From Bin87 sp965115825 (lineage in GTDB: Bacteria > Chloroflexota > Dehalococcoidia > Lucifugimonadales > UBA3495): 64,000 nucleotides of DNA. Under the pieces are notes generated by a model. The model made no database searches. It was not told the DNA's origin and saw only the letters and a program-made list of their open reading frames with translations. The DNA is taken from contig OZ220464.1 of assembly GCA_965115825.1 (NCBI GenBank), positions 2,356,001 to 2,420,000 on the forward strand, read 5' to 3'. The translations under genes and the position numbers were made by a program. Shown here piece by piece: positions 41,689 to 49,994 of this stretch (position 1 is the first letter of the stretch; each line of letters begins with the position of its first letter).

Positions 41689-42879
41689 ATGATTATTACC
41701 CGTCTCAAACTGGAAAACTGGCGCAACTTCGCCAAAGTTGACATTCCTCTCCGCGACAGGGCATTTATTATCGGGCCCAACGCGTCGGGCAAGTCAAACT
41801 TGCTCGACGCCATACGGTTCCTTCGGGACGTTGCCAAGCGGGATGGCGGCGGATTGCAAGCAGCTGTGCGGCGGCGCGGCGGCGTGCGTCAGCTCCGCAA
41901 CTTGTCATCCCACACGAATACCGGGGTGTGCATTGAAGCGCACTTGAGCCATGATGCGGATGAGCCTGTAGAGTGGATTTACCGACTGACTTTTACAGTT
42001 GAACGCTTTGGCAATCATCGCATCCTGGTTCAGGAAGAGACGGTCAAGCACAACGGCGAAATACTGCTACAGCGTCCTGATGGGGACGATAACAGTGATA
42101 CGGAACGACTCACTGCTACAGCCCTGGAACAAATCAACGTCAATCGGCAGTTCCGTCCTGTCGCTGAGTTTTTTGACGAAGTAACTTACCTGCACCTGGT
42201 TCCGCAACTGGTTCGCCATGGCAATGAAATTAGCGGCAACCGGCTGGAAAACGATCCCTTTGGGCAGGGTTTTCTGGAAAGAATCGCCGCTACCAATAAG
42301 AAGACCAGGCAAAGCCGTTTGACTAGAATAGCTACCGCTCTGTCGCACATAGTGCCGCAACTCAGGGAACTGACTTTCGAGCGCGACGAAACCACCGGGC
42401 AACCGCATCTGAGAGCTCGTTTCGATAATTGGCGCGCCAATGACGTATGGCAGCGTGAGGATCAGCTCTCTGACGGAACATTGCGTCTGATTGGGCTATT
42501 CTGGTCTCTGCTGGAACGGGGAGGGCTGCTGCTTTTGGAAGAGCCGGAAATCTCCCTGAATCGCGACATCATACTGAGGCTGGCCGGATTGATTTACAGT
42601 TTGAGCCGCCCTACCAGACGTCGGCGTGGAGGGGAAAGACATAGCGAACGCCGACAGGTGATTCTTACTACGCATAGTTCTGACCTGCTATGCGACAAAG
42701 GAATAGACGGCTGGGAAGTCCTATACATCACCACGGGGAAAGATGGTTCGATTGTCCAAGCTATGGCGGATGACTCATCCATGCGTCGAGTATTGGAATC
42801 AGGAGTGATGCCCGGCGAGATTGCTCCATTTCGCGGAGACGGCTACCAGTTGCCGCTGGATTTGGGGCTGACTGGGTAA
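41689..42879 (+). CDS. AAA-family ATPase (RecF/OLD-like) of a two-gene defence-type cassette
   Basis: A 396-residue ABC/SMC-like ATPase. Walker A is at 29-37 (GPNASGKSN) inside LKLENWRNFAKVDI...FIIGPNASGKS. The signature-like DQLSDGTLRLIGLFWSLL, Walker B LLLLEEPEISLN and switch VILTTHSSDLL follow. This is the AAA_21/AAA_15 architecture found in OLD, Gabija, PARIS and Septu ATPases. The next gene starts 4 nt after its stop. Base composition is visibly less GC-rich than the neighbouring metabolic genes, suggesting transfer. Confidence 0.88.
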   Translation: MIITRLKLENWRNFAKVDIPLRDRAFIIGPNASGKSNLLDAIRFLRDVAKRDGGGLQAAVRRRGGVRQLRNLSSHTNTGVCIEAHLSHDADEPVEWIYRLTFTVERFGNHRILVQEETVKHNGEILLQRPDGDDNSDTERLTATALEQINVNRQFRPVAEFFDEVTYLHLVPQLVRHGNEISGNRLENDPFGQGFLERIAATNKKTRQSRLTRIATALSHIVPQLRELTFERDETTGQPHLRARFDNWRANDVWQREDQLSDGTLRLIGLFWSLLERGGLLLLEEPEISLNRDIILRLAGLIYSLSRPTRRRRGGERHSERRQVILTTHSSDLLCDKGIDGWEVLYITTGKDGSIVQAMADDSSMRRVLESGVMPGEIAPFRGDGYQLPLDLGLTG

Positions 42880-42883
42880 CTGT

Positions 42884-43498
42884 ATGCCTGTCACTTTAGG
42901 GGTAGAAGATAGGCTGTCTGAAACGATTGCCAAACGACTGATTTCGGAATACGCCCCTAACTTACAAATCTCCGAAACGCTGGGTTTGCGGGGCAAGAAC
43001 TATCTCAGACAGAGATTAGTAGGGTTTAACCAGATTGCCACGCACCAGCGTCCAGCTCTGGTTTTCACCGATCTCGACCGGCCGCAATCCTGTCCACCGG
43101 AGCTGCTGAGATCTTGGACGCAAGGCATTGCACTTTCCTCACAGCTGATAATCAGGGTTGCGGTAATTGAAATTGAGGCTTGGTTGCTTGCCGACCGCGC
43201 CGGCATAGCACAATGGCTGTCAGTCGCTGTTAGCCGCGTGCCATACAGCCCGGAGGGAATTCCTGATCCAAAACGTACTCTGGTTCAATTGGCCAGCCGT
43301 AGCAGCAAGCGCTACTTGCGAGAAGCGATTGTCCCACGTCACGGCGCCGGTACGCACCAAATTGGTCCCGGCTATAACGATTCAGTGAGCGAATTCGCAG
43401 CGCAGCGCTGGAACACGGAAGCCGCCAGCTCGAACGCTTCCAGCCTTGACCGCGCCATCGTCCGCATCACTGAGTTGGAGTACAACCGGGCCGGTTAA
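42884..43498 (+). CDS. DUF4276-like Toprim-fold protein, partner of the ATPase
   Basis: A 204-residue protein matching the DUF4276 pattern. GVEDRLSETIAKRLI gives the Toprim-type first Glu, ALVFTDLDRP the D-x-D (D63, D65), and VAVIEIEAWLLADR the third acidic patch. Toprim-like effectors paired with an AAA ATPase are nucleases or sensors in known defence systems, including PARIS and OLD-type pairs. It is the second gene of the cassette and overlaps the gcvPB 3' end (convergent stops share bases). Probable nuclease; metal dependence is inferred. Confidence 0.78.
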   Translation: MPVTLGVEDRLSETIAKRLISEYAPNLQISETLGLRGKNYLRQRLVGFNQIATHQRPALVFTDLDRPQSCPPELLRSWTQGIALSSQLIIRVAVIEIEAWLLADRAGIAQWLSVAVSRVPYSPEGIPDPKRTLVQLASRSSKRYLREAIVPRHGAGTHQIGPGYNDSVSEFAAQRWNTEAASSNASSLDRAIVRITELEYNRAG

Positions 43499-44967
43499 TC
43501 AGCCGCGGCGGGTTGCCAGCGGAGAACCGGGCGGCGGGCGGCGGTGGCCTCGTCCAGGCGGGAGACGGGCGTAGTGTGAGGGGCTTGCCGGACGGTTTCG
43601 GGTTCGTTGGTCGCTTCGGCGTCGATGGCGCGCAGGGCAGCGATGAAAGCGTCCAGCGTTTCCCTGGTTTCCGATTCCGTAGGCTCAATCATCAGCGCCT
43701 CGTGGACAATCAGCGGGAAGTACATGGTGGGCGCGTGGAAGCCATAGTCCAGGAGCCGCTTGGCGACTTCCAGGCCGCTGACGCCGCGCTCCCGCTGCCG
43801 GTCTGCGGAAAACACGACCTCGTGCATACAGACGCGGTCGTAGGGCAGGGCGTAGATGTCTTTCAGCGTGTGCATAATATAGTTGGCGTTGAGCACGGCG
43901 TTGCCGCTGATAGATTGGAGGCCGGCGGCTCCCAGTGTGCGGATGTAGGTATAGGCTCTCACCAGCACGCCGAAGTTGCCATGGAACCCGCTGATTTTGC
44001 CGATGCTTCGGGCCGGCGCGGTCAGCGCGTACTGGCCGGCGGCGTCGCGCTCGACTACCGGTGCGGCCAGGTAGGGAGCGAGGATTTCGCCGCAGCACAC
44101 TGGGCCCGCCCCCGGCCCGCCGCCGCCGTGGGGGGTGCTGAAGGTTTTGTGGAGGTTGAGGTGGCACACGTCAAAGCCCAGTTGGCCCAGCTTGGCCCGG
44201 CCCAGCAGGGCGTTCATGTTGGCGCCGTCGCCATAGACCAAGCCGCCGCATTCGTGAACTATTCGGCAAACTTCCACGATGTTGGCGTCAAAGAGGCCCA
44301 GGGTGCTGGGGAGGGTGATCATTACGCCGGCCAGGTCGTCGCCGGCGATCTCGCGCAGGGCGGCGAGGTCGGTGTTGCCGTCGGCGTCGGAGGGGATGGT
44401 AACTACGTCAAATCCGGCCATGGCGGCAGAGGCGGGGTTGGTGCCGTGCGCGCTGTCCGGGATGCCCATTCTGGCGCGGGCGGCGTCGCCCCGGGCCAGG
44501 TGATAGGCTCGCATCATCAGCACGCCGGCAAGTTCGCCGTGGGCGCCGGCCAGTGTGGCCAGGCTGGTAGCGGCCATGCCGGTTACTTCAGTCAGAAATT
44601 CCTGTAAGCGATAGAGCAACTCCAGCGCGCCCTGCGACTGCTCGGCCGGCTGCTGCGGATGGATGCCGGCGAAGCCGGGCAGGAAGGCCACTTCGTCGTT
44701 GACCTTGGGGTTGTACTTCATGGTGCAGGAACCCAGGGGATAAAAATGGGTGTCGATGCTGAAGTTGAGCTGGCTGAGGGCGGTGAAGTACTGGACGACC
44801 TCGGGCTCGGAGACTTCGGGGAGGGCCAGGTCATCCCGCAACAGGGCGGCATCGGGCAGGGGCGCGGTCGGCACGTCCAACGCGGGCGTGATTACGCCGA
44901 CGCGGCCCGGCACGCTGCGGTCCATCAGCATCATAGTAGTGTCGCGGTTTCCGCCTTTGTTCAGCAT
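43495..44967 (-). CDS. gcvPB: Glycine dehydrogenase (decarboxylating) subunit 2
   Basis: A 490-residue PLP enzyme of the glycine cleavage system. It has the family N-terminus with FYPLGSCTMKYNP, ATSLATLAGAHGE, AHGTNPASAAMAGF, and the PLP-binding Lys274 in HLNLHKTFSTPHGGGGPG. With GcvPA it decarboxylates glycine and passes the aminomethyl group to lipoylated GcvH. Several in-frame ATGs occur in the first 15 codons; GGGAG upstream favours the first. It is separated from gcvPA by a membrane protein gene. Confidence 0.95.
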   Translation of the reverse strand: MLNKGGNRDTTMMLMDRSVPGRVGVITPALDVPTAPLPDAALLRDDLALPEVSEPEVVQYFTALSQLNFSIDTHFYPLGSCTMKYNPKVNDEVAFLPGFAGIHPQQPAEQSQGALELLYRLQEFLTEVTGMAATSLATLAGAHGELAGVLMMRAYHLARGDAARARMGIPDSAHGTNPASAAMAGFDVVTIPSDADGNTDLAALREIAGDDLAGVMITLPSTLGLFDANIVEVCRIVHECGGLVYGDGANMNALLGRAKLGQLGFDVCHLNLHKTFSTPHGGGGPGAGPVCCGEILAPYLAAPVVERDAAGQYALTAPARSIGKISGFHGNFGVLVRAYTYIRTLGAAGLQSISGNAVLNANYIMHTLKDIYALPYDRVCMHEVVFSADRQRERGVSGLEVAKRLLDYGFHAPTMYFPLIVHEALMIEPTESETRETLDAFIAALRAIDAEATNEPETVRQAPHTTPVSRLDEATAARRPVLRWQPAAAD

Positions 44968-45019
44968 GGGTCAGGTTGTCTCCCGATGTGGTTTGCGGTG
45001 ATTTATCATGCCCGCTCCG

Positions 45020-45592
45020 CTATCTCCTTATGGCGACACGGCGGCGCAGCCAGGTCAGGATGCGGTCGCCCAAGCCGGTGGAGAGTAAAATAAACAGAGC
45101 CAGCAATACGGTTATGCCGCACAGGTAGGGCACCGTGCCGCCCCAGGCGAATACCCACGGGTTGCCCAGCAGCGCCCAGAGTACCATTGACAGCGAGATG
45201 TAGATGCCCAGGCGAAGGTACAGGTTTTTACGGATGAAACGGTCGCTTTCCCGCCGGGCCTCTTCCACGGTGGCGCCGTCGAGCCGGGCCAGGTGCATTC
45301 GCGAGCGGTGGATGGCCCGGGCCAACGTCCTGGCGCTGATTACCGCTACGATGAGTACCCCCAACATTCCGGCAGCGCAGCAACCGAGCACTCCCCAGCG
45401 CAGCGCCGGATACTGGGAGAACCAGTCCAGCTGGGTGAGGCTGACCACCACCACCAGCAGGATGACGGCGACTATCATCAGCGACAGCAGGACGATGGGT
45501 TGGAATGAGATGCCGAGGATGCGGACGCGGGGCTGTTCCACAGCCCGCATATCTTCCCAATCGTCGAGGTAGCTGGTGCGCAAACGATGCAT
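45020..45592 (-). CDS. Unrecognised membrane protein between gcvPA and gcvPB
   Basis: A 190-residue protein with four hydrophobic segments (two around 30-55 and 65-90, two around 130-150 and 155-175). It has a cytosolic-looking basic loop (RAIHRSRMHLARLDGATVEE) between the pairs. No family is recognised. The ATG at 45592 is preferred over an upstream start because TAAGGAAA precedes it and gcvPA ends 14 nt before. Its place between the two halves of glycine decarboxylase implies co-expression. Confidence 0.7.
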   Translation of the reverse strand: MHRLRTSYLDDWEDMRAVEQPRVRILGISFQPIVLLSLMIVAVILLVVVVSLTQLDWFSQYPALRWGVLGCCAAGMLGVLIVAVISARTLARAIHRSRMHLARLDGATVEEARRESDRFIRKNLYLRLGIYISLSMVLWALLGNPWVFAWGGTVPYLCGITVLLALFILLSTGLGDRILTWLRRRVAIRR

Positions 45593-45606
45593 GGCAAGCG
45601 GTTTCC

Positions 45607-46941
45607 TTACTTGATTGCAGCCAGGGCGGAGACCAGGGCGTCGATATCGGCCCGGGAGTTCATCTCGGTTACGCACAGCAGCATACCGTTGTCAAAACGG
45701 TCGCTGACGTCGAGGCCGCCCAGAATGTTGAGCTCCATCAGCTGCCGGTTGACCTCCGCCGGAGCGGCGGGACACGCCACTACGAACTCCTGGAAGAAGT
45801 CAGCGGACTGTGGCAGGGAGTATCCGTCGAGCCGGGCGATGGCGTCTGCGGCGTAGTGGGCCTTGTGGTAGCACAACTCCGCCACTTGACGCAGCCCGCT
45901 GCGTCCCATGGCGGCGAGGTAGATTGAAGAGGCCAGGGCGTAAAGGGCTTCGTTGGTGCAGATGTTGGAAGTGGCGCGCTCGCGGCGGATGTGCTGCTCG
46001 CGGGTTTGAAGGGTGAGCACGTAGCCGGAGCGTCCCTCCGTGTCGGAGGTGCGCCCCACCAGGCGGCTGGGCATCTGGCGGATGTACTGCTGCTTGCAGC
46101 TGAAGAGGCCCAGGTAAGGGCCGCCGAAAGACGGCGGTATGCCCAGGGGCTGCCCTTCGCCGGTAACGATGTCGGCGCCGAACTCGCCGGGGGGGCGGAG
46201 CATCCCCATGGCCAGCGGGTCGGCGGAAACTACCAGCAGCGCGCCGTCGGCGTGGGCCGCTGCGCCCAGGCCGGCCAGGTCTTCCAGCGCGCCGTAGAAG
46301 TTGGGGTACTGAGCAACGACGCCGGCCGTGGCTTCCGTAACCGCGGCGGCGGCCTGGCCGGCGGGCACGACGTCAATGGCGATGCCCTGAGCCTGGCAGT
46401 AGGTAGCGATGACCTGCCGGTAAGCCGGGGCTACGGTGTCGGCGACGATGACCTGCTGGCGCCGGGTAACGCGGCAGGCCATCAGCACGGCCTCCGCGAG
46501 GCTGGTGGCGCCGTCGTACATACCGGCGTTAGCGACTTCCATGCCGTAGAGGGCGGAAATCATGGTCTGAAACTCGAAGATAACCTGGAGGGTGCCCTGA
46601 GACACTTCCGGCTGGTAGGGGGTGTAGGCGGTGAGGAATTCGCCCCGGGTCATAATGGCCTTGACGATGGACGGTATGAAGTGGTGATAGGAGCCGGCCC
46701 CCAGGAAGGACGGGCCGGCGGACAGCGGACGGTTGCGGGCCGCCATTTCGCTCAACTCCCGCTGGATTTCCAGCTCGGACAGCGGAGGGGGCAACTCCAG
46801 CGGAGGGTTGCGAAAGGCGTCGGGAATGTCCGCAAACAGGTCGTCGACGCTGCGGAGGCCGATGGCTGCCAGCAGTTCGTCCTGCTCGGCGGGCGTGTTC
46901 GGGATGTAGTGAGACTGGAAGTTGGTGGTGGTGGTGACCAT
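45607..46941 (-). CDS. gcvPA: Glycine dehydrogenase (decarboxylating) subunit 1
   Basis: A 444-residue GcvPA. It shows FLGAGSYHHFIPSIVKAIMT, TAYTPYQPEVSQGTLQVIFE, NAGMYDGATSLAEAVLMACR and the C-terminal EFVVACPAAPAEVN. It forms the P protein with GcvPB. The ATG at 46941 is used, since an in-frame start 33 nt upstream would overlap the methyltransferase stop region. It is the fourth gene of a tight minus-strand run. Confidence 0.94.
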   Translation of the reverse strand: MVTTTTNFQSHYIPNTPAEQDELLAAIGLRSVDDLFADIPDAFRNPPLELPPPLSELEIQRELSEMAARNRPLSAGPSFLGAGSYHHFIPSIVKAIMTRGEFLTAYTPYQPEVSQGTLQVIFEFQTMISALYGMEVANAGMYDGATSLAEAVLMACRVTRRQQVIVADTVAPAYRQVIATYCQAQGIAIDVVPAGQAAAAVTEATAGVVAQYPNFYGALEDLAGLGAAAHADGALLVVSADPLAMGMLRPPGEFGADIVTGEGQPLGIPPSFGGPYLGLFSCKQQYIRQMPSRLVGRTSDTEGRSGYVLTLQTREQHIRRERATSNICTNEALYALASSIYLAAMGRSGLRQVAELCYHKAHYAADAIARLDGYSLPQSADFFQEFVVACPAAPAEVNRQLMELNILGGLDVSDRFDNGMLLCVTEMNSRADIDALVSALAAIK

Positions 46942-46961
46942 TGAGCGTGGCTCCGTGGGGA

Positions 46962-47957
46962 TCAATCGTCCCAAGCGAAAGATTGGGCTAGGTTGGCTGA
47001 AATAGGCGGCAACATCCTCTCGGCTGCCAGAGCCTCCCTGATGCGTTTTTCGGACAGCCTGACGCTGGCCGGGTTGAGGTCAAACCCCATGAACCGGCGC
47101 CCCTGCTCTATTGCCGCCAGGGCGGTGGCGCCGCTGCCTATGAAGCAGTCCAACACCAGGTCATCCGGCTCGGTGAGCAATCTTATCATCCGCCGCGGCA
47201 ATTCCATAGGAAATTGCGATTCGTGGGCGGTGTTGGCGCGGACGGAGGGGATTTGCCATACGCTGCGCGAACCCCATTCGGCCCACTCGCCGGCGTCCAG
47301 CCGATCCCGGTTCACCACGGTGATGCCGGGCTTCCAGAAAATCAGCAGGTGCTCCCACTCGTCAACCGAGCGGTAAGACAGGCTGTGCCAGCGGCTGTTT
47401 TCCCAACAGGGATCCTTGACCCACGCGCGCCGGTCGTAGAGGTAAAAGCCGGCGTCGGCGGCCCATTGCTCAACCAGGCCGGCGGTGAGTTTCACCCTGG
47501 TCTGCGGGGCGTACTTGCCGCCGCGCACATTATTGTGTTTCAGCCGGCGGTCTATGGTCTGTTCGCTGCAACCGAGGAGAGCCGCCAGTTGGTACTTGTC
47601 AAAGCCGGGGTTGTGCCGCTGGGCGGTCAGTACCTGCTCTCGCGTGATTTTGACCTTCTTGGCGCTGACGTTATCGGCCTGGATTTTAGGCATATCCGGG
47701 TCTGCAAAGGCCAGGATGTCGGCGATGTTGACGGCCAGGAAGCCGCCGGGAGCAATTGCGGGAATATGGCCGGCGATGGTGTCGGCCAGCAAAGCCCGCC
47801 ATGCCAGGAAGTCCAGCTCTGCCTCGTAGGATTTGCCAACGAAGTAGGGCGGCGACCAGAAGCTCAGCGCCACCGATTCCGGGCGAACCCGGCGCAACAG
47901 ATCCCTGGCGTCGCCCTGATGGATGCGGTTGGGAGAGAGAAATGCGCTTGGCGTCAT
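46962..47957 (-). CDS. DNA methyltransferase (N4-cytosine/N6-adenine type) with internal HTH-like insert
   Basis: A 331-residue methyltransferase. Catalytic motif IV SPPY is at 35-38 (SFWSPPYFVG) and the SAM-binding motif DCFIGSGATALAAIEQG near 270, so the motif order is IV...I (beta class). SPPY favours N4-cytosine. Between them, residues about 105-140 (KYQLAALLGCSEQTIDRRLK) form a helix-turn-helix-like segment, unusual inside this fold. No restriction endonuclease is adjacent, so it is a candidate orphan or regulatory methylase. It lies 8 nt after the DAO gene and 20 nt before gcvPA. Confidence 0.88.
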   Translation of the reverse strand: MTPSAFLSPNRIHQGDARDLLRRVRPESVALSFWSPPYFVGKSYEAELDFLAWRALLADTIAGHIPAIAPGGFLAVNIADILAFADPDMPKIQADNVSAKKVKITREQVLTAQRHNPGFDKYQLAALLGCSEQTIDRRLKHNNVRGGKYAPQTRVKLTAGLVEQWAADAGFYLYDRRAWVKDPCWENSRWHSLSYRSVDEWEHLLIFWKPGITVVNRDRLDAGEWAEWGSRSVWQIPSVRANTAHESQFPMELPRRMIRLLTEPDDLVLDCFIGSGATALAAIEQGRRFMGFDLNPASVRLSEKRIREALAAERMLPPISANLAQSFAWDD

Positions 47958-47965
47958 AGCGTCGC

Positions 47966-49168
47966 CTACGCAAGGACGCGGTAGCGGTAGCTGGAATTGA
48001 GCAGGTCGCCTTCCGCGAAGCGGGTGAAGCGCAGGGGCGTGAGGTCAACGTCGCGGGCGCGGCCTTCCACTATCAGCTCGGCTACGGACTTGCCGACGGC
48101 GGGAGAAAGCTTGAACCCGTGTCCGCTGAAGCCGATGGCGCAGTAGAGGCCCTCCACTCCGGGCGCCGCGTCCAGCGCCGGATGCCAGTCCGGGGTGGTG
48201 GTGAACAGGCCCGACCAACCGCCTCGGTAATATGCGTCGGCCATGCCGGGGACGCGACGGGCCAGTTTGGCGCGGGCTGTCGCCGCCGCCGGCAAGTCCA
48301 GACCCTGAGGATAAACGTCGGGGTCGGCGTACTCATCATCGTCTCCGAACCCCATGGTGGTAAAGTTGGAGCCGTCGGGCCGGAAAGAAAAAGACTGACT
48401 GATGTCGCCCACGGTGGGATGATGGGGAACTGATTCAACGGGGCGCGCGACGGTGGCTATCTGATGGCGCACGGGAATCAGCGGCGCGTCAACGCCCACG
48501 CCGGCAAGGATTTGTTTAGACCAGGGGCCGGCGGCGACGATGACGGTATCGGTGGCGATGCGGTCGCCGGCGGCGGTAAGCACCGCCCGCACGCGGTCGC
48601 CTTGGGTGGCGATGCCGGCGACGGGAGTGCGGGTCAGGATGCGCGCGCCGGCCTCCTGGGCGCGGGCAGCGTAGGAGACGGTAACCTGGTAAGGGTCGGC
48701 GTAGCCTGAGTTGGGTTCCCAAGCGGCCCGTTCGTCATCGTACAGGGCAACCATCGGGGCGACCCGGGCCAAGTCGTCCCGGGAGACTACCGAGGTAGGC
48801 ACCCCCAGCTCTTGCTGCATGGCAACGTTGCGCTCCAGCCCTTCCGCATCCGCCTCGTTGACCACCACCAGGTAGCCGGTGGGGATGAAGCCGGAGCTGC
48901 CGCCGACGCGAGCGTCAAAGTCGGCGAAAATCTGCAAGCTCTGCCAGGCCAGCTGGGTGGTGACGCGGTTGGAGTAGTGCATCCGGCAGATAGCCTGGGA
49001 GCGGCCGGTGCTGCCGGAGGCCAGGACGTCGCGTTCCAGCAGGACGGTGTTGGCGACGCCGAGCTGGGCCAGATGGTACTGGATGGCGCAGCCGATTACG
49101 CCGCCGCCGATGATGACGGCGTCGGCGGTTGCGGGAGCGGTTGCGGCCCGCGCCGGCTCACTCGCCAT
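47966..49168 (-). CDS. FAD-dependent oxidoreductase, DAO (sarcosine/glycine oxidase) family
   Basis: A 400-residue flavoenzyme with the FAD-binding ADAVIIGGGVIGCAIQYHLA and GSTGRSQAICRMHY, and the C-terminal GLYCAIGFSGHGFKLSPAVG typical of DAO-type amine oxidases. It oxidises an N-methyl or primary amino acid; sarcosine or glycine would make sense beside glycine decarboxylase, which is inferred. ATG at 49168 follows GGAAAGG. It overlaps the PPOX gene by 11 nt and is followed 8 nt later by the methyltransferase. Confidence 0.88.
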   Translation of the reverse strand: MASEPARAATAPATADAVIIGGGVIGCAIQYHLAQLGVANTVLLERDVLASGSTGRSQAICRMHYSNRVTTQLAWQSLQIFADFDARVGGSSGFIPTGYLVVVNEADAEGLERNVAMQQELGVPTSVVSRDDLARVAPMVALYDDERAAWEPNSGYADPYQVTVSYAARAQEAGARILTRTPVAGIATQGDRVRAVLTAAGDRIATDTVIVAAGPWSKQILAGVGVDAPLIPVRHQIATVARPVESVPHHPTVGDISQSFSFRPDGSNFTTMGFGDDDEYADPDVYPQGLDLPAAATARAKLARRVPGMADAYYRGGWSGLFTTTPDWHPALDAAPGVEGLYCAIGFSGHGFKLSPAVGKSVAELIVEGRARDVDLTPLRFTRFAEGDLLNSSYRYRVLA

Positions 49169-49598
49169 CGCCTTTCCAGGACAGTACGCGCCGCACGTTG
49201 ATAACAATGACCACCAGCCGCTGGTCTCCTTGAGTCAGCTCGTTGGCGTCCTCTTCCCCGCGTTCGTCTCCCTCGTAGCGGGAAAAGATGCTACGCACCG
49301 CTTCCTTGATGTTCTCGGTGGTGACGACCGCCTCGCCTTCCAGGATTACGTACTGGTAGGGCCATTCATCGGTAGCGATGGAGAGGGCGACCTTGGCATT
49401 GCCGCGGATGTTGCGGGTCTTGACGGCGGAATCGCCGGAAACGACGGTTACGGTGCCGGCGCCGGGCTGGCGGCCGGCTTCCCAACGATACCAGACCGGT
49501 GAAATATGGGGCGCGCCGTTGGGTCGGATGGATGCGAAATGGGCAACATGGGGCCCGGCCAGATAATCGTCAACTTCCTGTGGGGATAGCCGCGGCAT
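49158..49598 (-). CDS. PPOX-class (F420- or FMN-dependent) split-barrel protein
   Basis: A 146-residue split-barrel flavoprotein. The start PRLSPQEVDDYLAGPHVAHF, then IRPNGAPHISPVWYRW, and VKTRNIRGNAKVALSIATD are typical of pyridoxamine-5'-phosphate-oxidase-like F420 enzymes of Actinobacteria and Chloroflexota. The cofactor cannot be read with certainty. First gene of the minus-strand run ending at gcvPB; it overlaps the DAO gene. Confidence 0.88.
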   Translation of the reverse strand: MPRLSPQEVDDYLAGPHVAHFASIRPNGAPHISPVWYRWEAGRQPGAGTVTVVSGDSAVKTRNIRGNAKVALSIATDEWPYQYVILEGEAVVTTENIKEAVRSIFSRYEGDERGEEDANELTQGDQRLVVIVINVRRVLSWKGDGE

Positions 49599-49994
49599 TG
49601 CAACCTCAAGCCCCGGGCGTCGGCGCAGGCGTCAACGAAACCCGGCGGCGGTGTATTCTGGCGAATATCATAACATACCGACATCATACCGTCCGCTGAA
49701 AGCGCAGCCGGCAGCTTTCCACATAAGCCGCGCGGCATCAGCGATTGCGCGGGGCAGTTGATAGTTGATAAAGGTATCACTGTAGGCGGCGGCCATTGCT
49801 TGACTGTTTGCAGGGCGCGGCGCTGTCAAAATCGTGATTTGAGGATTTCGGCGTATTGCATTGACGCGAAACAGCGACAGGTGATAAAGTTCGTCGGAAT
49901 CATCAGCCGGGGTAGCCTCTGCCATCCAAACCAACTCGTCGGACGGCGATTTCCTCAAATGGCCAAACGGGCTTTGATAGGGAAGGTGAAAGAT
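49599..49994. other. Intergenic region with direct repeat A
   Basis: Apart from the direct repeat at 49740-49807 and a degenerate match to the 40-nt repeat (GTCAAAATCGTGATTTGAGG at 49824), nothing is recognised. The last 60 nt hold the ribosome-binding region of the next gene. Confidence 0.5.
49740..49807 (+). repeat. Direct repeat A flanking the Calx-beta gene
   Basis: GCGATTGCGCGGGGCAGTTG, GTATCA(C/T)TGTA and ATTGCTTGACTGT recur in the same order at 51498-51554. Copy A has an extra internal piece (TAGTTGATAAAG). Confidence 0.8.

Noticed and set aside
41689..43498. Naming the ATPase-Toprim pair PARIS (AriA-AriB).
   Set aside because: The second protein looks like DUF4276, not DUF4435; the similarity is one of architecture.
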